Below are positions 8,429 to 16,774 of a DNA stretch of 64,000 nucleotides, in pieces. The DNA is taken from contig NZ_JAAGOW010000001.1 of NCBI RefSeq assembly GCF_010499245.1, positions 3,906,001 to 3,970,000 on the forward strand, read 5' to 3'. The stretch is from Variovorax sp. WS11. GTDB lineage: Bacteria; Pseudomonadota; Gammaproteobacteria; Burkholderiales; Burkholderiaceae_C. The notes below the pieces were generated by a model, which saw only the letters and a list, made by a program, of their open reading frames with translations, was not told where the DNA came from and did no database searches. Position 1 is the first letter of the stretch. Each line of letters opens with the position of its first letter. The position numbers were made by a program, and so were the translations under genes.

Positions 8429-9775
8429 TCAGGGGTTGGTGGCATTTGACACCAGTTGCGGCAGTCGCAGTGCCGCATAGACCGCGTCGGCCTGGCGCCG
8501 CAGGCGCAGCGACTCCGGCTGGGCATTGACCTGCTGCTGCAGGAGCCCCTGGGCGCTCGCCAGCGCCGTCGAGGTGCCGCTGGCGATCAGTGCATCGAGG
8601 TACAGCTGCTCGAAGAGGTCGCGCTGCGCATGGCTGCCGCCGATTTCCACCAGGCGCGGCAGCGCCAGGCCCAACCCTTCGATGGCGCCGGCGGCGTCGC
8701 CGCGCGCGTGGGCCAGGAGGCCGCGTGCAGCCGGCACGGCGACGCGCTGCCAGGCGGCCCGCGTCGAAGGCGCCGCCTGTGGCGCGAAGGCCTCGATATT
8801 GCGAAGCAGGCGCTCGGCCTCGGGCCGGCCGGCGCGCGCCAGGCCGTAGAGGTATTGCAGATCGAGGAAGGGCAGCACGTGGTCGTCGAGCCGCTGCCCC
8901 AGGTAGCTTGCCAGCGCCTGCCAGCGCTCGCCGACGTCGATGCCCGCGAGCTCGAGGCGTGCCAGCAGCGACACGGCGCCGATCTGGTCCTGCGAGTAGT
9001 CCTTGACCACGCCCCACACCTGCTCGTCGTAGACCGCGAGCGCTTCCGCGTCGCGGCCCAGGTCGATCAGGAACAGCGCCACGTGCCACCAGTTGTGGGT
9101 GACCATGAAGGAGTTGAGGCCGACCCAGCTGTCGCTCACGCCCCGCATGAAGTCCAGGCCCTCGGCGAGCCGGCCCTCGGTCAGCATCACGTGGCCGAGC
9201 GCATGGTGGGCCCAGGGCTCCTTGCGCTCCATCGCGATCGCGCGGCGCGCGCTGGCCTCGGCCTCGCGCATCCGGTGGCATTGCTCGTAGCCGAAGGCCG
9301 CCATGCCGTGCAGATAGGCCACGTCGGCGGCGGTAGGCAGCGCCGCCAGCGCGAGCCGCAGCATGCCGGGGCAGTCGCCGATGTTGAAGCAGTGGTACTG
9401 GCCCAGCTTGAGCGAGGCCAGGTCGCGCGGATGCTCGTGGGCCTGCTCGTGATGCAGGGCGATCGCACGCGCGATGTCGCCCTCGGCCCAGGCCGCGATG
9501 GCCTCGATGTAGCGCCGCTCGCGCGGGCTGGTGCGCGAGGCGCCGGCCTGTGCGCGTTCGATGAAGGGACGCGCGTTGGCGGCTGCATCGCGCGACTCGG
9601 CGAACAGGTGCAGCGTCGCGCAGTAGGCCTGCACGAGGGGGTTGTCGTCCTCCGCCGCCGCGAGCACGTCGGCGGCGCGCGCCTCGCAGGCAATGAAGCC
9701 CTCGACGAACTCGTTGACCGCGCGCTGGCTGGCTGGATCGGTCAGGGTGATCGGGTTGCCCAAGCTGTCTTGCAT
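8429..9775 (-). CDS. TTC38-like tetratricopeptide repeat protein
   Basis: A 448-aa soluble helical-repeat protein. Residues run as paired helices, with motifs such as GDIARAIALHHEQ, MAAFGYEQCHRMREAEASAR and WAHHALGHVMLTEGRLAEGL. HNWWHVALFLIDLGRDAEAL is typical of the TTC38 family, which is widespread in Proteobacteria and eukaryotes without a settled biochemical role. No signal peptide or catalytic motif is seen. The ATG at 9775 is the first in-frame Met that makes a sensible N-terminus (MQDSLGNPITL). It likely leads a two-gene unit with the LysE exporter. Confidence 0.8.
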   Translation of the reverse strand: MQDSLGNPITLTDPASQRAVNEFVEGFIACEARAADVLAAAEDDNPLVQAYCATLHLFAESRDAAANARPFIERAQAGASRTSPRERRYIEAIAAWAEGDIARAIALHHEQAHEHPRDLASLKLGQYHCFNIGDCPGMLRLALAALPTAADVAYLHGMAAFGYEQCHRMREAEASARRAIAMERKEPWAHHALGHVMLTEGRLAEGLDFMRGVSDSWVGLNSFMVTHNWWHVALFLIDLGRDAEALAVYDEQVWGVVKDYSQDQIGAVSLLARLELAGIDVGERWQALASYLGQRLDDHVLPFLDLQYLYGLARAGRPEAERLLRNIEAFAPQAAPSTRAAWQRVAVPAARGLLAHARGDAAGAIEGLGLALPRLVEIGGSHAQRDLFEQLYLDALIASGTSTALASAQGLLQQQVNAQPESLRLRRQADAVYAALRLPQLVSNATNP

Positions 9776-9857
9776 GGGCGCATTTTTGCCCAGGATCTGC
9801 ACCTTGTCCTGTGAGCCGCTGACATCGTGGCGGAGCGCTGACGCGCTACGATCACCC

Positions 9858-9968
9858 ATGAAAAGGACATTCCTGCTGCGTCTCGACAGAAAGGAGCCCG
9901 AGCGGGTTCTGACAAGGTCCGCCCACCACAAGGCGGCGACTGAAGACGTGAGCAACACGGCGCCATGA
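9858..9968 (+). CDS. possible 36-aa leader ORF
   Basis: ATG at 9858 opens a 36-codon frame (MKRTFLLRLDRKEPERVL and so on) that ends in TGA at 9966-9968, overlapping the ATG of the next gene as ATGA. It is basic and lacks a recognisable domain. The exact start/stop overlap suggests translational coupling to the membrane protein, but a frame this short may be chance. Confidence 0.3.
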   Translation: MKRTFLLRLDRKEPERVLTRSAHHKAATEDVSNTAP

Positions 9969-10492
9969 GCGGCATTCAGGCCAAGCGCAGGTTCATCGTC
10001 ATTGCGCTGCTGTGCGTGGCCGTGGGGGGCGCACTGCTGCGACAGCTGTCCGAGCCCGGTTCGACGGCCCGCGACGTCGGCACCTTGTTGATGCTGCTAT
10101 GGCTGCCAATCATCGGCAACGTCATCGCCTGGCTCATTGCCAAGCTGCGGCGCCCGCTGGCTGCAGAGCCCGCGGGTTTCGAACCCGGCAGCACTTTCCA
10201 CCCCCATGCGCTCGTCGAGCTCACGCTGCGCGCGCCCCAGCTCCCGTCCGAAGACTTGCCGATCCCCGTGGGCGAGCACCGCTGCGTGCTCGTGGTGGAC
10301 AACGAAGGCTTTTCGGCACGCTGGGTCGTGGCGCCGGGTCAAGCGTTTCGTCGCGGAATGGCGCAAACGCTTCACGTCGAGTTCCTGAAACCGGCGATCG
10401 CATTGCAGCGCTTCCCGCGCGACACGGCATTCCGGATGCTGGTGGCCGAATCGTTCGTGGGCGAAGGCCGGGTGCTGGGGTTGCTCGGGTAG
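9965..10492 (+). CDS. hypothetical membrane protein
   Basis: A 175-aa protein I do not recognise. Two hydrophobic segments lie near the N-terminus (FIVIALLCVAVGGALL and LLMLLWLPIIGNVIAWLIA). They are followed by a soluble part of about 110 residues rich in beta-type sequence, such as LVELTLRAPQLPSEDLPIPV and EHRCVLVVDNEGFSARWVV. Charge distribution suggests a short cytoplasmic N-terminus. It sits alone between divergent and convergent neighbours, so its context says little. The 189 bases upstream hold the possible leader ORF. Confidence 0.65.
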   Translation: MSGIQAKRRFIVIALLCVAVGGALLRQLSEPGSTARDVGTLLMLLWLPIIGNVIAWLIAKLRRPLAAEPAGFEPGSTFHPHALVELTLRAPQLPSEDLPIPVGEHRCVLVVDNEGFSARWVVAPGQAFRRGMAQTLHVEFLKPAIALQRFPRDTAFRMLVAESFVGEGRVLGLLG

Positions 10493-10541
10493 CGACCGCG
10501 GAGGTGAGGCCGTGTCAAGCGCTTCGGAACGCGGCTGGCTT

Positions 10542-10940
10542 CTAGACCCCCGCCTGCTGGTGGCGGTACTCCTGCGTGAACCCGCCGTAGCCGTAGGCTG
10601 CGGCGCGCGCGTCGATCAGATGCACGTACGAGACCTCGTGGAGGTTCTTCCGCAGCGCCGCCATCGCGCCGTAGATCTCGCGCAGGTAGCGCGCTTTCTC
10701 CGCCTTGGTGTTGGTCTCGTCGGTGATGCTGATGTCCAGGTGGAAGGCCGACTTGCCGAGCTCGGCCAGCGACCGGCCGCCGATGAACCAGGCGTCGTCC
10801 GCGATGTACTGCACGGTGGTGGCGATCACCGGCAGCTTCTTGCCCAGCACGCCCTGGGTCAGTTCGGCGACGGTATCGACCACGCGGCGGGTGAGTTGGG
10901 CGTCGGGCTGGCCGGAGAGGTGAATCACGATATGGGGCAT
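10542..10940 (-). CDS. tautomerase family protein
   Basis: A 132-aa protein of the tautomerase (4-oxalocrotonate tautomerase/MIF) superfamily. After Met removal the N-terminus is Pro (M-PHIVIHLSGQ), the catalytic base of this family. Its length is about twice a single 4-OT subunit, so it may hold two beta-alpha-beta units or a variant with a helical tail. The natural substrate cannot be deduced. It is divergent from a LysR regulator at 11040, the usual arrangement for a regulator and its target. Confidence 0.8.
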   Translation of the reverse strand: MPHIVIHLSGQPDAQLTRRVVDTVAELTQGVLGKKLPVIATTVQYIADDAWFIGGRSLAELGKSAFHLDISITDETNTKAEKARYLREIYGAMAALRKNLHEVSYVHLIDARAAAYGYGGFTQEYRHQQAGV

Positions 10941-11039
10941 GGCGCTTTCCTTTCGAATCGTTGAGGACTTCATTGTGGAAAGTTGTAGTCCATCGGCAAA
11001 GCGGGAAGATATGATGGATGCCATCGGTTTATCGAATGG
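10941..11039. promoter_or_regulatory. divergent promoter region, tautomerase / LysR regulator
   Basis: This 99-bp gap lies between two divergently transcribed genes. It holds ATGG-ATG-CCAT at about 11014-11024 and two further ATGG/CCATC half-like sequences, consistent with an imperfect dyad of the kind LysR proteins bind. No strong -35/-10 pair could be assigned by eye. Confidence 0.4.
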
Positions 11040-11915
11040 ATGGATGCGGCCATGCAGACCTTCGACCTGGAGCAGCTCAGAACTTTTGTCGCCGTTGTCG
11101 AGGCGGGCAGCCTCACCGCGGCCGCGCCGCAGGTGTTCCTGTCGCAATCCGCCGTCAGCGAACAGATGCGCAAGCTCGAGGAGCGCGCCGGCCAGTCGCT
11201 GCTGACGCGCAGCAAGGCCGGCGTGGCGCCCACCGTCGCCGGCACGCGGCTTCTGGGGCATGCGCAACGCCTGCTGGCGCTCGCGGACGAGGCGCTGCGC
11301 GACCTGCGGGGCGACACGCTGCAGGGCGAGCTTCGCCTGGCGGTGACCGACTATTTCAGGCCGGGCGAGCTGGCGCGGCTGCTGGGCCGCCTCGGCGAGC
11401 GCTACCCGCAGGTGCGGCTGCATGTGAGCGTCATGAAGAGCGGCGCGATCGAGGCGGGCTATGCGCAGGGTCAGTTCGACGTGGGCCTGTCGATGCGCAT
11501 CACGGGACAAGGCGACTCTGCTTCATCGAAGGCGCCGGCGCTGCGCCGCGAATCGCTGGCCTGGATGGGGGCGACGGGCCTGCGCCCCGTGCGCGGCGAG
11601 CCGCTGCGGCTGCTGGTCCTGCCCGACACCTGCTCGCTGCACCAGTTCACGGTCAAGCTGCTGAAGCAACGGCGCGTGCCCTTCACCGTGGCGCATGTCG
11701 CTTCGGGCGTCGCAGGTCTTCAGTCGGCCTTGGCCGCGGGACTGGGCGTGGCCTGCCTCAACGAATCCTCCCTGTGCGAGGGCGTGGCGCGCCTGGCACT
11801 GCCGCATGGGCTGCCTGCGCTGCCGCGCGTGGCCTTCCAGTTCCTGCCGCCGCGGCGCGGCGAGTCGGCGTTCGTGACGCGTGCGCGCGAGCTGCTGGCC
11901 TCGCAGCTCGTTTGA
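11040..11915 (+). CDS. LysR family transcriptional regulator
   Basis: A 291-aa LysR-type regulator. The N-terminal winged helix reads FDLEQLRTFVAVVEAGSLTA followed by AAPQVFLSQSAVSEQMRKLE, with the recognition helix in SQSAVSEQMRKLEE. The effector-binding domain starts near residue 95 (GELRLAVTDYF). The Met at 11052 is an equally good start and would remove four residues. It likely controls the divergent tautomerase gene and itself. Effector unknown. Confidence 0.92.
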   Translation: MDAAMQTFDLEQLRTFVAVVEAGSLTAAAPQVFLSQSAVSEQMRKLEERAGQSLLTRSKAGVAPTVAGTRLLGHAQRLLALADEALRDLRGDTLQGELRLAVTDYFRPGELARLLGRLGERYPQVRLHVSVMKSGAIEAGYAQGQFDVGLSMRITGQGDSASSKAPALRRESLAWMGATGLRPVRGEPLRLLVLPDTCSLHQFTVKLLKQRRVPFTVAHVASGVAGLQSALAAGLGVACLNESSLCEGVARLALPHGLPALPRVAFQFLPPRRGESAFVTRARELLASQLV

Positions 11916-11930
11916 GCTGCGAGACGCGCT

Positions 11931-13337
11931 TCAGGCACCGGGCGGCTGCGGCCAGGGCCGTTGCGGCCCGCGGATCAGCTCGAAGGCGCGCGAGACCTTC
12001 AGCACGCCCAGGTCGTCGAAGCGATGGCCCGCGATCTGCAGGCCGATCGGCAGGCCTGCGCGGCTGTAGCCGCAATTGATCGACGCCGCAGGCTGCTCCG
12101 ACATGTTGAAGGGTACGGTGAAGCCGATGTGCTCCAGCGGCCGCAGGGGATCGTTGGTGGGCGATGGCAGCTCGGCGTCCGACGGCAGGTTGGGCGCGGT
12201 GGGCGAGATCACGTAGTCGTATTGCGCGCAGGCTGCCACGGCCGCCAAGCGGGTCGCGTGGAACTGGCTGAAGGCCCGGAACACATGCTCGCCGCCGAAG
12301 CCGGCCGCGCTCTCGGCCCATGCGCGGATGTAGGGCAGCACCTTGGCACGCCGCTCCGCCGGCAGGGCATTGATGTCCACCAGCGAGCGCATGCGCCAGA
12401 GGTGGTCCATGCCGTCGAGCATGGCCTGCGACATGAAGGGCTGCAGGATCTCGACGACGGCGCCGGCCCGCTCGAACAAGCGGGCCGCCTCCTCGACGGC
12501 CGCACGGATCTCGGCGTCGACCGCCAGGCCGCAGCCCGCGTCGAGCAGCAGGCCGATGCGCAGGCCGCGCAGATGCTCCGCGCCGACGTCGAAGGACGAC
12601 CAGGCGATGTCCTGCGCCGGCAGGCTCATGCTGTCGCGCGCGTCGGGCTGGGCCAGCACCTGCATCATGAGCGCGGCATCGGCGACGCTGCGCGTCATCG
12701 GACCGGCGGCGCGGCCCATGTAGGGCGGGTCGATCGGGATGCGGCCCAGGCTGGGCTTGAGCGTGAAGATGCCGCACCAGCTGGCCGGCAGCCTGAGCGA
12801 GCCGCCGATGTCGGTGCCGATGTGCAGCGGCCCGTAGCCGGCCGCCGCGGCGGCGCCGGCGCCGGCGCTCGAACCACCCGGCGTCTTCGTCAGGTCCCAG
12901 GGATTGCGCGCCAGCGTGTGGAAGCTCGAGAGGCCGGAGGACAGCATGCCGTAGTCGGGCATGGTGGTCTTCGAGAAGATCACCGCGCCTGCTTCCTTCA
13001 GCCGCGCGGCCGGCGGTGCGTCGGCGGCGGCCGGCCGAAGCTCGACCGCGGCCGTGCCGGCAGGCATCGGGTCGCCCTGCGTGGCGATGTTTTCCTTGAT
13101 CGTGGTCGGCACGCCATCGAGCAGGCCCTGCGGCTCGCCGCGTCGCCAGCGCGCCTCGGAGGCGCGCGCCTGCTCGAGCGCGGCCTCGGGACGCAGCAGC
13201 CAGGTGGCCTGCAGCTTCGGTTCCCAGCGCGCGATGTGGTCGAGCACCGCCTGCGTGGCCTCGACCGGCGAGAGGCTGGCGTCGCGGTAGGCGTCGAGCA
13301 GTTCCCGTGCCGACAGGTCGTGAAGCGCCTTGCTCAC
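11931..13337 (-). CDS. amidase (amidase signature family)
   Basis: A 468-aa amidase signature enzyme. The Ser-cisSer-Lys triad is visible: Lys in VPTTIKENIA, the first Ser in the Gly/Ser loop GGSSAGAGAA, and the nucleophile in IGTDIGGSLRLPASWCG. It hydrolyses an amide bond; the substrate is unknown, and relatives act on aryl, aliphatic and peptide amides. The GTG start overlaps the stop of the upstream binding-protein gene (GTGA), so it is part of the ABC transporter operon. The imported compound may be its substrate. Confidence 0.9.
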   Translation of the reverse strand: MSKALHDLSARELLDAYRDASLSPVEATQAVLDHIARWEPKLQATWLLRPEAALEQARASEARWRRGEPQGLLDGVPTTIKENIATQGDPMPAGTAAVELRPAAADAPPAARLKEAGAVIFSKTTMPDYGMLSSGLSSFHTLARNPWDLTKTPGGSSAGAGAAAAAGYGPLHIGTDIGGSLRLPASWCGIFTLKPSLGRIPIDPPYMGRAAGPMTRSVADAALMMQVLAQPDARDSMSLPAQDIAWSSFDVGAEHLRGLRIGLLLDAGCGLAVDAEIRAAVEEAARLFERAGAVVEILQPFMSQAMLDGMDHLWRMRSLVDINALPAERRAKVLPYIRAWAESAAGFGGEHVFRAFSQFHATRLAAVAACAQYDYVISPTAPNLPSDAELPSPTNDPLRPLEHIGFTVPFNMSEQPAASINCGYSRAGLPIGLQIAGHRFDDLGVLKVSRAFELIRGPQRPWPQPPGA

Positions 13338-14827
13338 GACCAGGACAGCGCCGCAAGGTCGTTGACGAAGATCGGGCTTTCCTTCCAGAGCCCCTTGACG
13401 CCCTTCTTGGCGACGCTGGGAAATTGGGGCTGGTAGAGGAATCCGTTCGCTGCGTCGGTGGCCAGCAGCTTCTGCGCATCCCCCAGGAGCTTGTTGCGCT
13501 CGGCCGCGTTGGCGGTGCTCTTGATCTTGGCGTAGAGCGCCGTGAACTCCTTGGAGTCGTAGCCCCAGTAGTAGTCCGGCTTGGCATAGTTGCCCAGATC
13601 GAAGGGTTCGACGTGCGACACGATGGTGAGGTCGTAGTCGTGTGCGCCACCGTAGGTGTTGCTGAGCCATTGCGCCCATTCGACGTTCTGGATCTTCACG
13701 TTGATGCCGATCTTGGCAAGCTCGGCCGCGATCACTTCCCCGCCTTGGCGCGCATAGGGCGGTGGCGGCAGCGTCATCGTGAGTTCGAGCGGCGTTTTCA
13801 CGCCCGCTTCGGCCAGGAGTTTCTTGGCCTTCTCGACGTCGTAAGGGTTGATGGCGGTGGTATCCACATAGCCGGGGGCGCCGGGCACGTAGTGGCTGCC
13901 GATGGGCGTGCCGAAGCCGTCTGCAGCGCCCTCGATCACCGCCTTGCGGTCGATGGCGGCGAGGATGGCGCGGCGCACGCGCACATCGCTGAGCGGCTTT
14001 TTCTTGCTGTTGATCGCCAGGATGGTCTTGGCGCGAGAGCCGCCCTGGATGACCTGGAACTGCGGATTGTTCTTGAACTGCGCTACCGCGCGCGTGCCGA
14101 TGGGCTTGAACACGTCGACATCGCCCGCCATCAGCGCTGCCGCCTGCGCGGCGGTGTCGGAAATGAATCGGAAAGTGACGCGCCGGAGCTTGGCCTCGCC
14201 CGGATTGCGATAGCCGTCCCACTTGCTCACGACGACCGAGGAGCCCTTGGCCCAGCTGTCGAGCTTGTACGGGCCGGTGCCGACGGGCTTCGTGGCGTTG
14301 GTGTCCACGCTCTTGGGCTCGACGATGATGGCGGTCGCCTGCCCCAGTAGAAAGGGCAGGTCCGGATCGATCTCCTTGTTGATCAGCACCACGGTGGTGT
14401 CGTCGACCACCTGCGTGCTCAGGTTGGCAAAGGTTCGCTTGTCCTTGTTGGTGCTTTTCTCGGCGCCGGCGCGATCGAACGAGAACTTGACGGCCTGCGC
14501 GTTGAACGGCTCGCCATTCTGGAACTTCACGCCGCGGCGCAGCTTGAAGGTGTAGGTCTTGAGGTCGGGCGAGACCTCCCAGCTTTCGGCCAGGAGTGGC
14601 GTCACCTTGCCGTCGGCGTTGATCTTCGTCAGCGTCTCGTAGATGTTGTAGTGGGTGATTTCCGCGATGGCGGACGCCGCGCCGGTGGTCGGGTCCAGGC
14701 CCGGCGGCTCGAGCGTCATGCCAATCACCAACGCGTCCTTGCGGCCCTGCGCCAGCGCCGCCTGCGGCAGGGCGAGCGGCACGGTGACGAGTGCGGCGGT
14801 GGTCAGGAGGGTGCGGCGTTTCAACAT
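13334..14827 (-). CDS. ABC transporter substrate-binding protein, peptide/opine type (SBP_bac_5)
   Basis: A 497-aa periplasmic binding protein. Residues 1-27 are a signal peptide (MLKRRTLLTTAALVTVPLA, cleavage after AALA-Q). The mature part has family 5 marks: IGMTLEPPGLDPTTG, LAESWEVSPDLKTYTFKLR and GVKFQNGEPFNAQAVKFSFD. The ATG at 14827 is preceded by TGGAGCC, and the frame from there gives a normal signal peptide. It lies 86 bases downstream of the second ATP-binding gene and overlaps the amidase, so it is the binding component of the transporter encoded at 14914-18603. The ligand is probably a peptide or another small amide. Confidence 0.92.
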   Translation of the reverse strand: MLKRRTLLTTAALVTVPLALPQAALAQGRKDALVIGMTLEPPGLDPTTGAASAIAEITHYNIYETLTKINADGKVTPLLAESWEVSPDLKTYTFKLRRGVKFQNGEPFNAQAVKFSFDRAGAEKSTNKDKRTFANLSTQVVDDTTVVLINKEIDPDLPFLLGQATAIIVEPKSVDTNATKPVGTGPYKLDSWAKGSSVVVSKWDGYRNPGEAKLRRVTFRFISDTAAQAAALMAGDVDVFKPIGTRAVAQFKNNPQFQVIQGGSRAKTILAINSKKKPLSDVRVRRAILAAIDRKAVIEGAADGFGTPIGSHYVPGAPGYVDTTAINPYDVEKAKKLLAEAGVKTPLELTMTLPPPPYARQGGEVIAAELAKIGINVKIQNVEWAQWLSNTYGGAHDYDLTIVSHVEPFDLGNYAKPDYYWGYDSKEFTALYAKIKSTANAAERNKLLGDAQKLLATDAANGFLYQPQFPSVAKKGVKGLWKESPIFVNDLAALSWS

Positions 14828-14913
14828 GGTCGAGGCTCCAGGCAAAAAGCTGAGAAGGGGAAATACGACGTTACATCATGCGTGGGCGGCGCGTGCTCGG
14901 GGGAAGCACCTGC

Positions 14914-15717
14914 TCAGGCGAGCGCCGTGGGCTCGGCGCGCGGCACCGCCGCGAGCAGGGCCTGCGTGTACGGGTGCTCCGCATGCGCGAACAGCTGCTG
15001 CGGCGCGCCGCGCTCGACGACCAGGCCGCGGTGCAGCACGCAGACCTCGTCGCACAGGTGGTTCACCACCGCAAGGTCGTGGCTGATCAGCAGGTAGCTG
15101 ATGCCGAACTTCTGCTGCAGCTCCTGCATCAGGTTCAGTACTTGCGCCTGCACCGAAACGTCGAGCGCGCTCACCGGCTCGTCGGCCACGATGAGCTTGG
15201 GACGCGTGATCAGCGCGCGGGCGATAGCGATGCGCTGGCGCTGGCCGCCGGAGAACTCGTGCGGGTACTTGTCGAGGTCGCCGCTGCGCAGGCCCACGGC
15301 GGCCAGCGATTCGCCGGCGCGCTCGCGCTGCTCGGCGCGGGTGGTTTCGGCCAGCGCTTCCAGCGGCTCGGCGACGATGCGCGCCACGGTCTGGCGCGGG
15401 TCCAGCGAGCCGTAGGGGTCCTGGAACACCATCTGCACATCGCGGCGCGCGGCGCGCAGCTCGTGCCTGGGCAGGGCATGGAGGTTGCGGCCGAGGAGCT
15501 TCACCGTGCCGGCCGTCGGCGTGTCGAGCGCCATCACCAGGCGGGCGATGGTCGACTTGCCTGAGCCCGACTCGCCGACGATGCCCATGCTGCGCCCGGG
15601 CTGCAGGCTGAAGCTCACGCCGTTGAGCGCCTTGACCGTGGGCGGCGGGCCGAAGAGGCGCTCGCGCGGCAGGTTGTAGTGGCGCACCAGATTGTCGACT
15701 TCGAGCAATGGCGTCAC
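14914..15717 (-). CDS. ABC transporter ATP-binding protein (DppF/OppF-like)
   Basis: A 267-aa ATPase with Walker A GESGSGKST, Q-loop MVFQDPYGSLDPRQT, signature EFSGGQRQRIAIARAL, Walker B LIVADEPVSALD and the switch LLISHDLAVV. The C-terminal HPYTQALLAAVP is typical of the oligopeptide-type branch. The GTG start overlaps the TGA of the 21-codon mini-ORF (GTGA), which in turn overlaps the stop of the partner ATPase. It is shorter than most DppF proteins (about 330 aa) because the C-terminal oligopeptide extension with the Cys cluster is missing. Confidence 0.92.
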   Translation of the reverse strand: MTPLLEVDNLVRHYNLPRERLFGPPPTVKALNGVSFSLQPGRSMGIVGESGSGKSTIARLVMALDTPTAGTVKLLGRNLHALPRHELRAARRDVQMVFQDPYGSLDPRQTVARIVAEPLEALAETTRAEQRERAGESLAAVGLRSGDLDKYPHEFSGGQRQRIAIARALITRPKLIVADEPVSALDVSVQAQVLNLMQELQQKFGISYLLISHDLAVVNHLCDEVCVLHRGLVVERGAPQQLFAHAEHPYTQALLAAVPRAEPTALA

Positions 15718-15779
15718 TGGAAAACCTCCGCGCTACGCGCTGCAGTGCCATTCGGCTTGGGAGCGGCCCGGCGGCTCAT
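15714..15779 (-). repeat. intercistronic repeat copy with 21-aa mini-ORF linking two transporter genes
   Basis: A diverged copy of the repeat seen at 4129. The first 24 bases of the sense strand, starting at the ATG at 15779, are identical to the copy at 4129; the middle differs and the end GAGGTTTTCCAGTGA keeps the pattern. It encodes M-SRRAAPKPNGTAARSAEVFQ and stop. Its ATG overlaps the stop of the upstream ATPase gene (ATGA, 15776-15779), and its stop overlaps the GTG of the downstream one (GTGA, 15714-15717). A ribosome could thus pass from gene to gene through it. Confidence 0.8.
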
Positions 15780-16771
15780 GCCAATGTCCCTTCGGCGAGC
15801 ACTTCGCCAAGGCGAATGCAGCGAACCTCGTGCCCGTGCGGCATGGGCGTGGGCGGCGGCCGCGTCGCGTGGCAGTCGTCGATGGTGAAGCGGCAGCGCC
15901 CGGCGAAGGGACAGCCGCCCGGCAGGTCGACCAGATCGGGCACGCTGCCGCGGATGGTGGACAGTTTCTGCCCGCGCTCCGCGCCGAGCGCCGGCCGGGC
16001 GGCGAACAGGCCCTGCGTGTAGGGGTGGGCGCGCTCGGCGAAGACGGCCGCCGTGGGCCCGCTCTCGACCACGCTGCCGCCATACATGACCAGCATCTTC
16101 GAGACGTTCTGCGCGATCACGCCCAGGTCGTGCGAGATCAGGATCAGCGCCATGCCGCGTTCGTCCACCAGGCCCTGGATCAGCTCGAGGATCTGCTTCT
16201 GGATGGTCACGTCGAGCGCGGTGGTGGGCTCGTCGGCGATCAGCAGGTCGGGCCCGCAGGCCAGTGCCATCGCGATGCCGATGCGCTGGCGCTGCCCGCC
16301 CGAGAACTGGTGGGGGTAGGCATCGAGGCGCGAGGCCGCGTCGGGGATGCCGACGCGCTCCAGCAGGGCCAGCGCCTCCTTGCGGGCTTCGGCGCGCGAC
16401 AGGCCGCGATGCAGCCGCAGCGGCTCACCGACCTGGCGCGCGATGGTGTGGAGCGGGTTCAGCGCCGTCATCGGCTCCTGGAAGATCATGCCGATGCGGT
16501 TGCCGCGGATGTCGCACATTGCGCGCTCGGGCAGGCCCACGAGCTCGGTGCCGTCGAAGCGGATGCTGCCCGTGACCTTGGCGGTCGAAGGCAGCAGGCC
16601 CATCAGCGACTGCACCGTGATCGACTTGCCGCAGCCCGATTCGCCGACGATGCCGAGCGTCTCGCCGCGCTCGAGCGTGAAGCCGATGCCGCGCACGGCC
16701 TCGGCGGGGCCGCGCTGCGTCTGCAGCTGGACATGGAGATCGTCGACTTCGAGCAAGGGCATGGAGGGCAA
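15776..16771 (-). CDS. ABC transporter ATP-binding protein (DppD/OppD-like)
   Basis: A 331-aa ATPase with Walker A GESGCGKSIT, Q-loop IFQEPMTALNPLHT, signature QFSGGQRQRIGIAMAL, Walker B LLIADEPTTALD and switch LISHDLGVI. The C-terminal oligopeptide/dipeptide extension is present: GSVPDLVDLPGGCPFAGRC, with further Cys in DDCHATRP and VRCIRL. These Cys residues bind an Fe-S cluster in some members. It starts 3 bases after the second permease gene ends. Its stop lies in the intercistronic repeat. Confidence 0.93.
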   Translation of the reverse strand: MPSMPLLEVDDLHVQLQTQRGPAEAVRGIGFTLERGETLGIVGESGCGKSITVQSLMGLLPSTAKVTGSIRFDGTELVGLPERAMCDIRGNRIGMIFQEPMTALNPLHTIARQVGEPLRLHRGLSRAEARKEALALLERVGIPDAASRLDAYPHQFSGGQRQRIGIAMALACGPDLLIADEPTTALDVTIQKQILELIQGLVDERGMALILISHDLGVIAQNVSKMLVMYGGSVVESGPTAAVFAERAHPYTQGLFAARPALGAERGQKLSTIRGSVPDLVDLPGGCPFAGRCRFTIDDCHATRPPPTPMPHGHEVRCIRLGEVLAEGTLA

Positions 16772-16774
16772 GGG

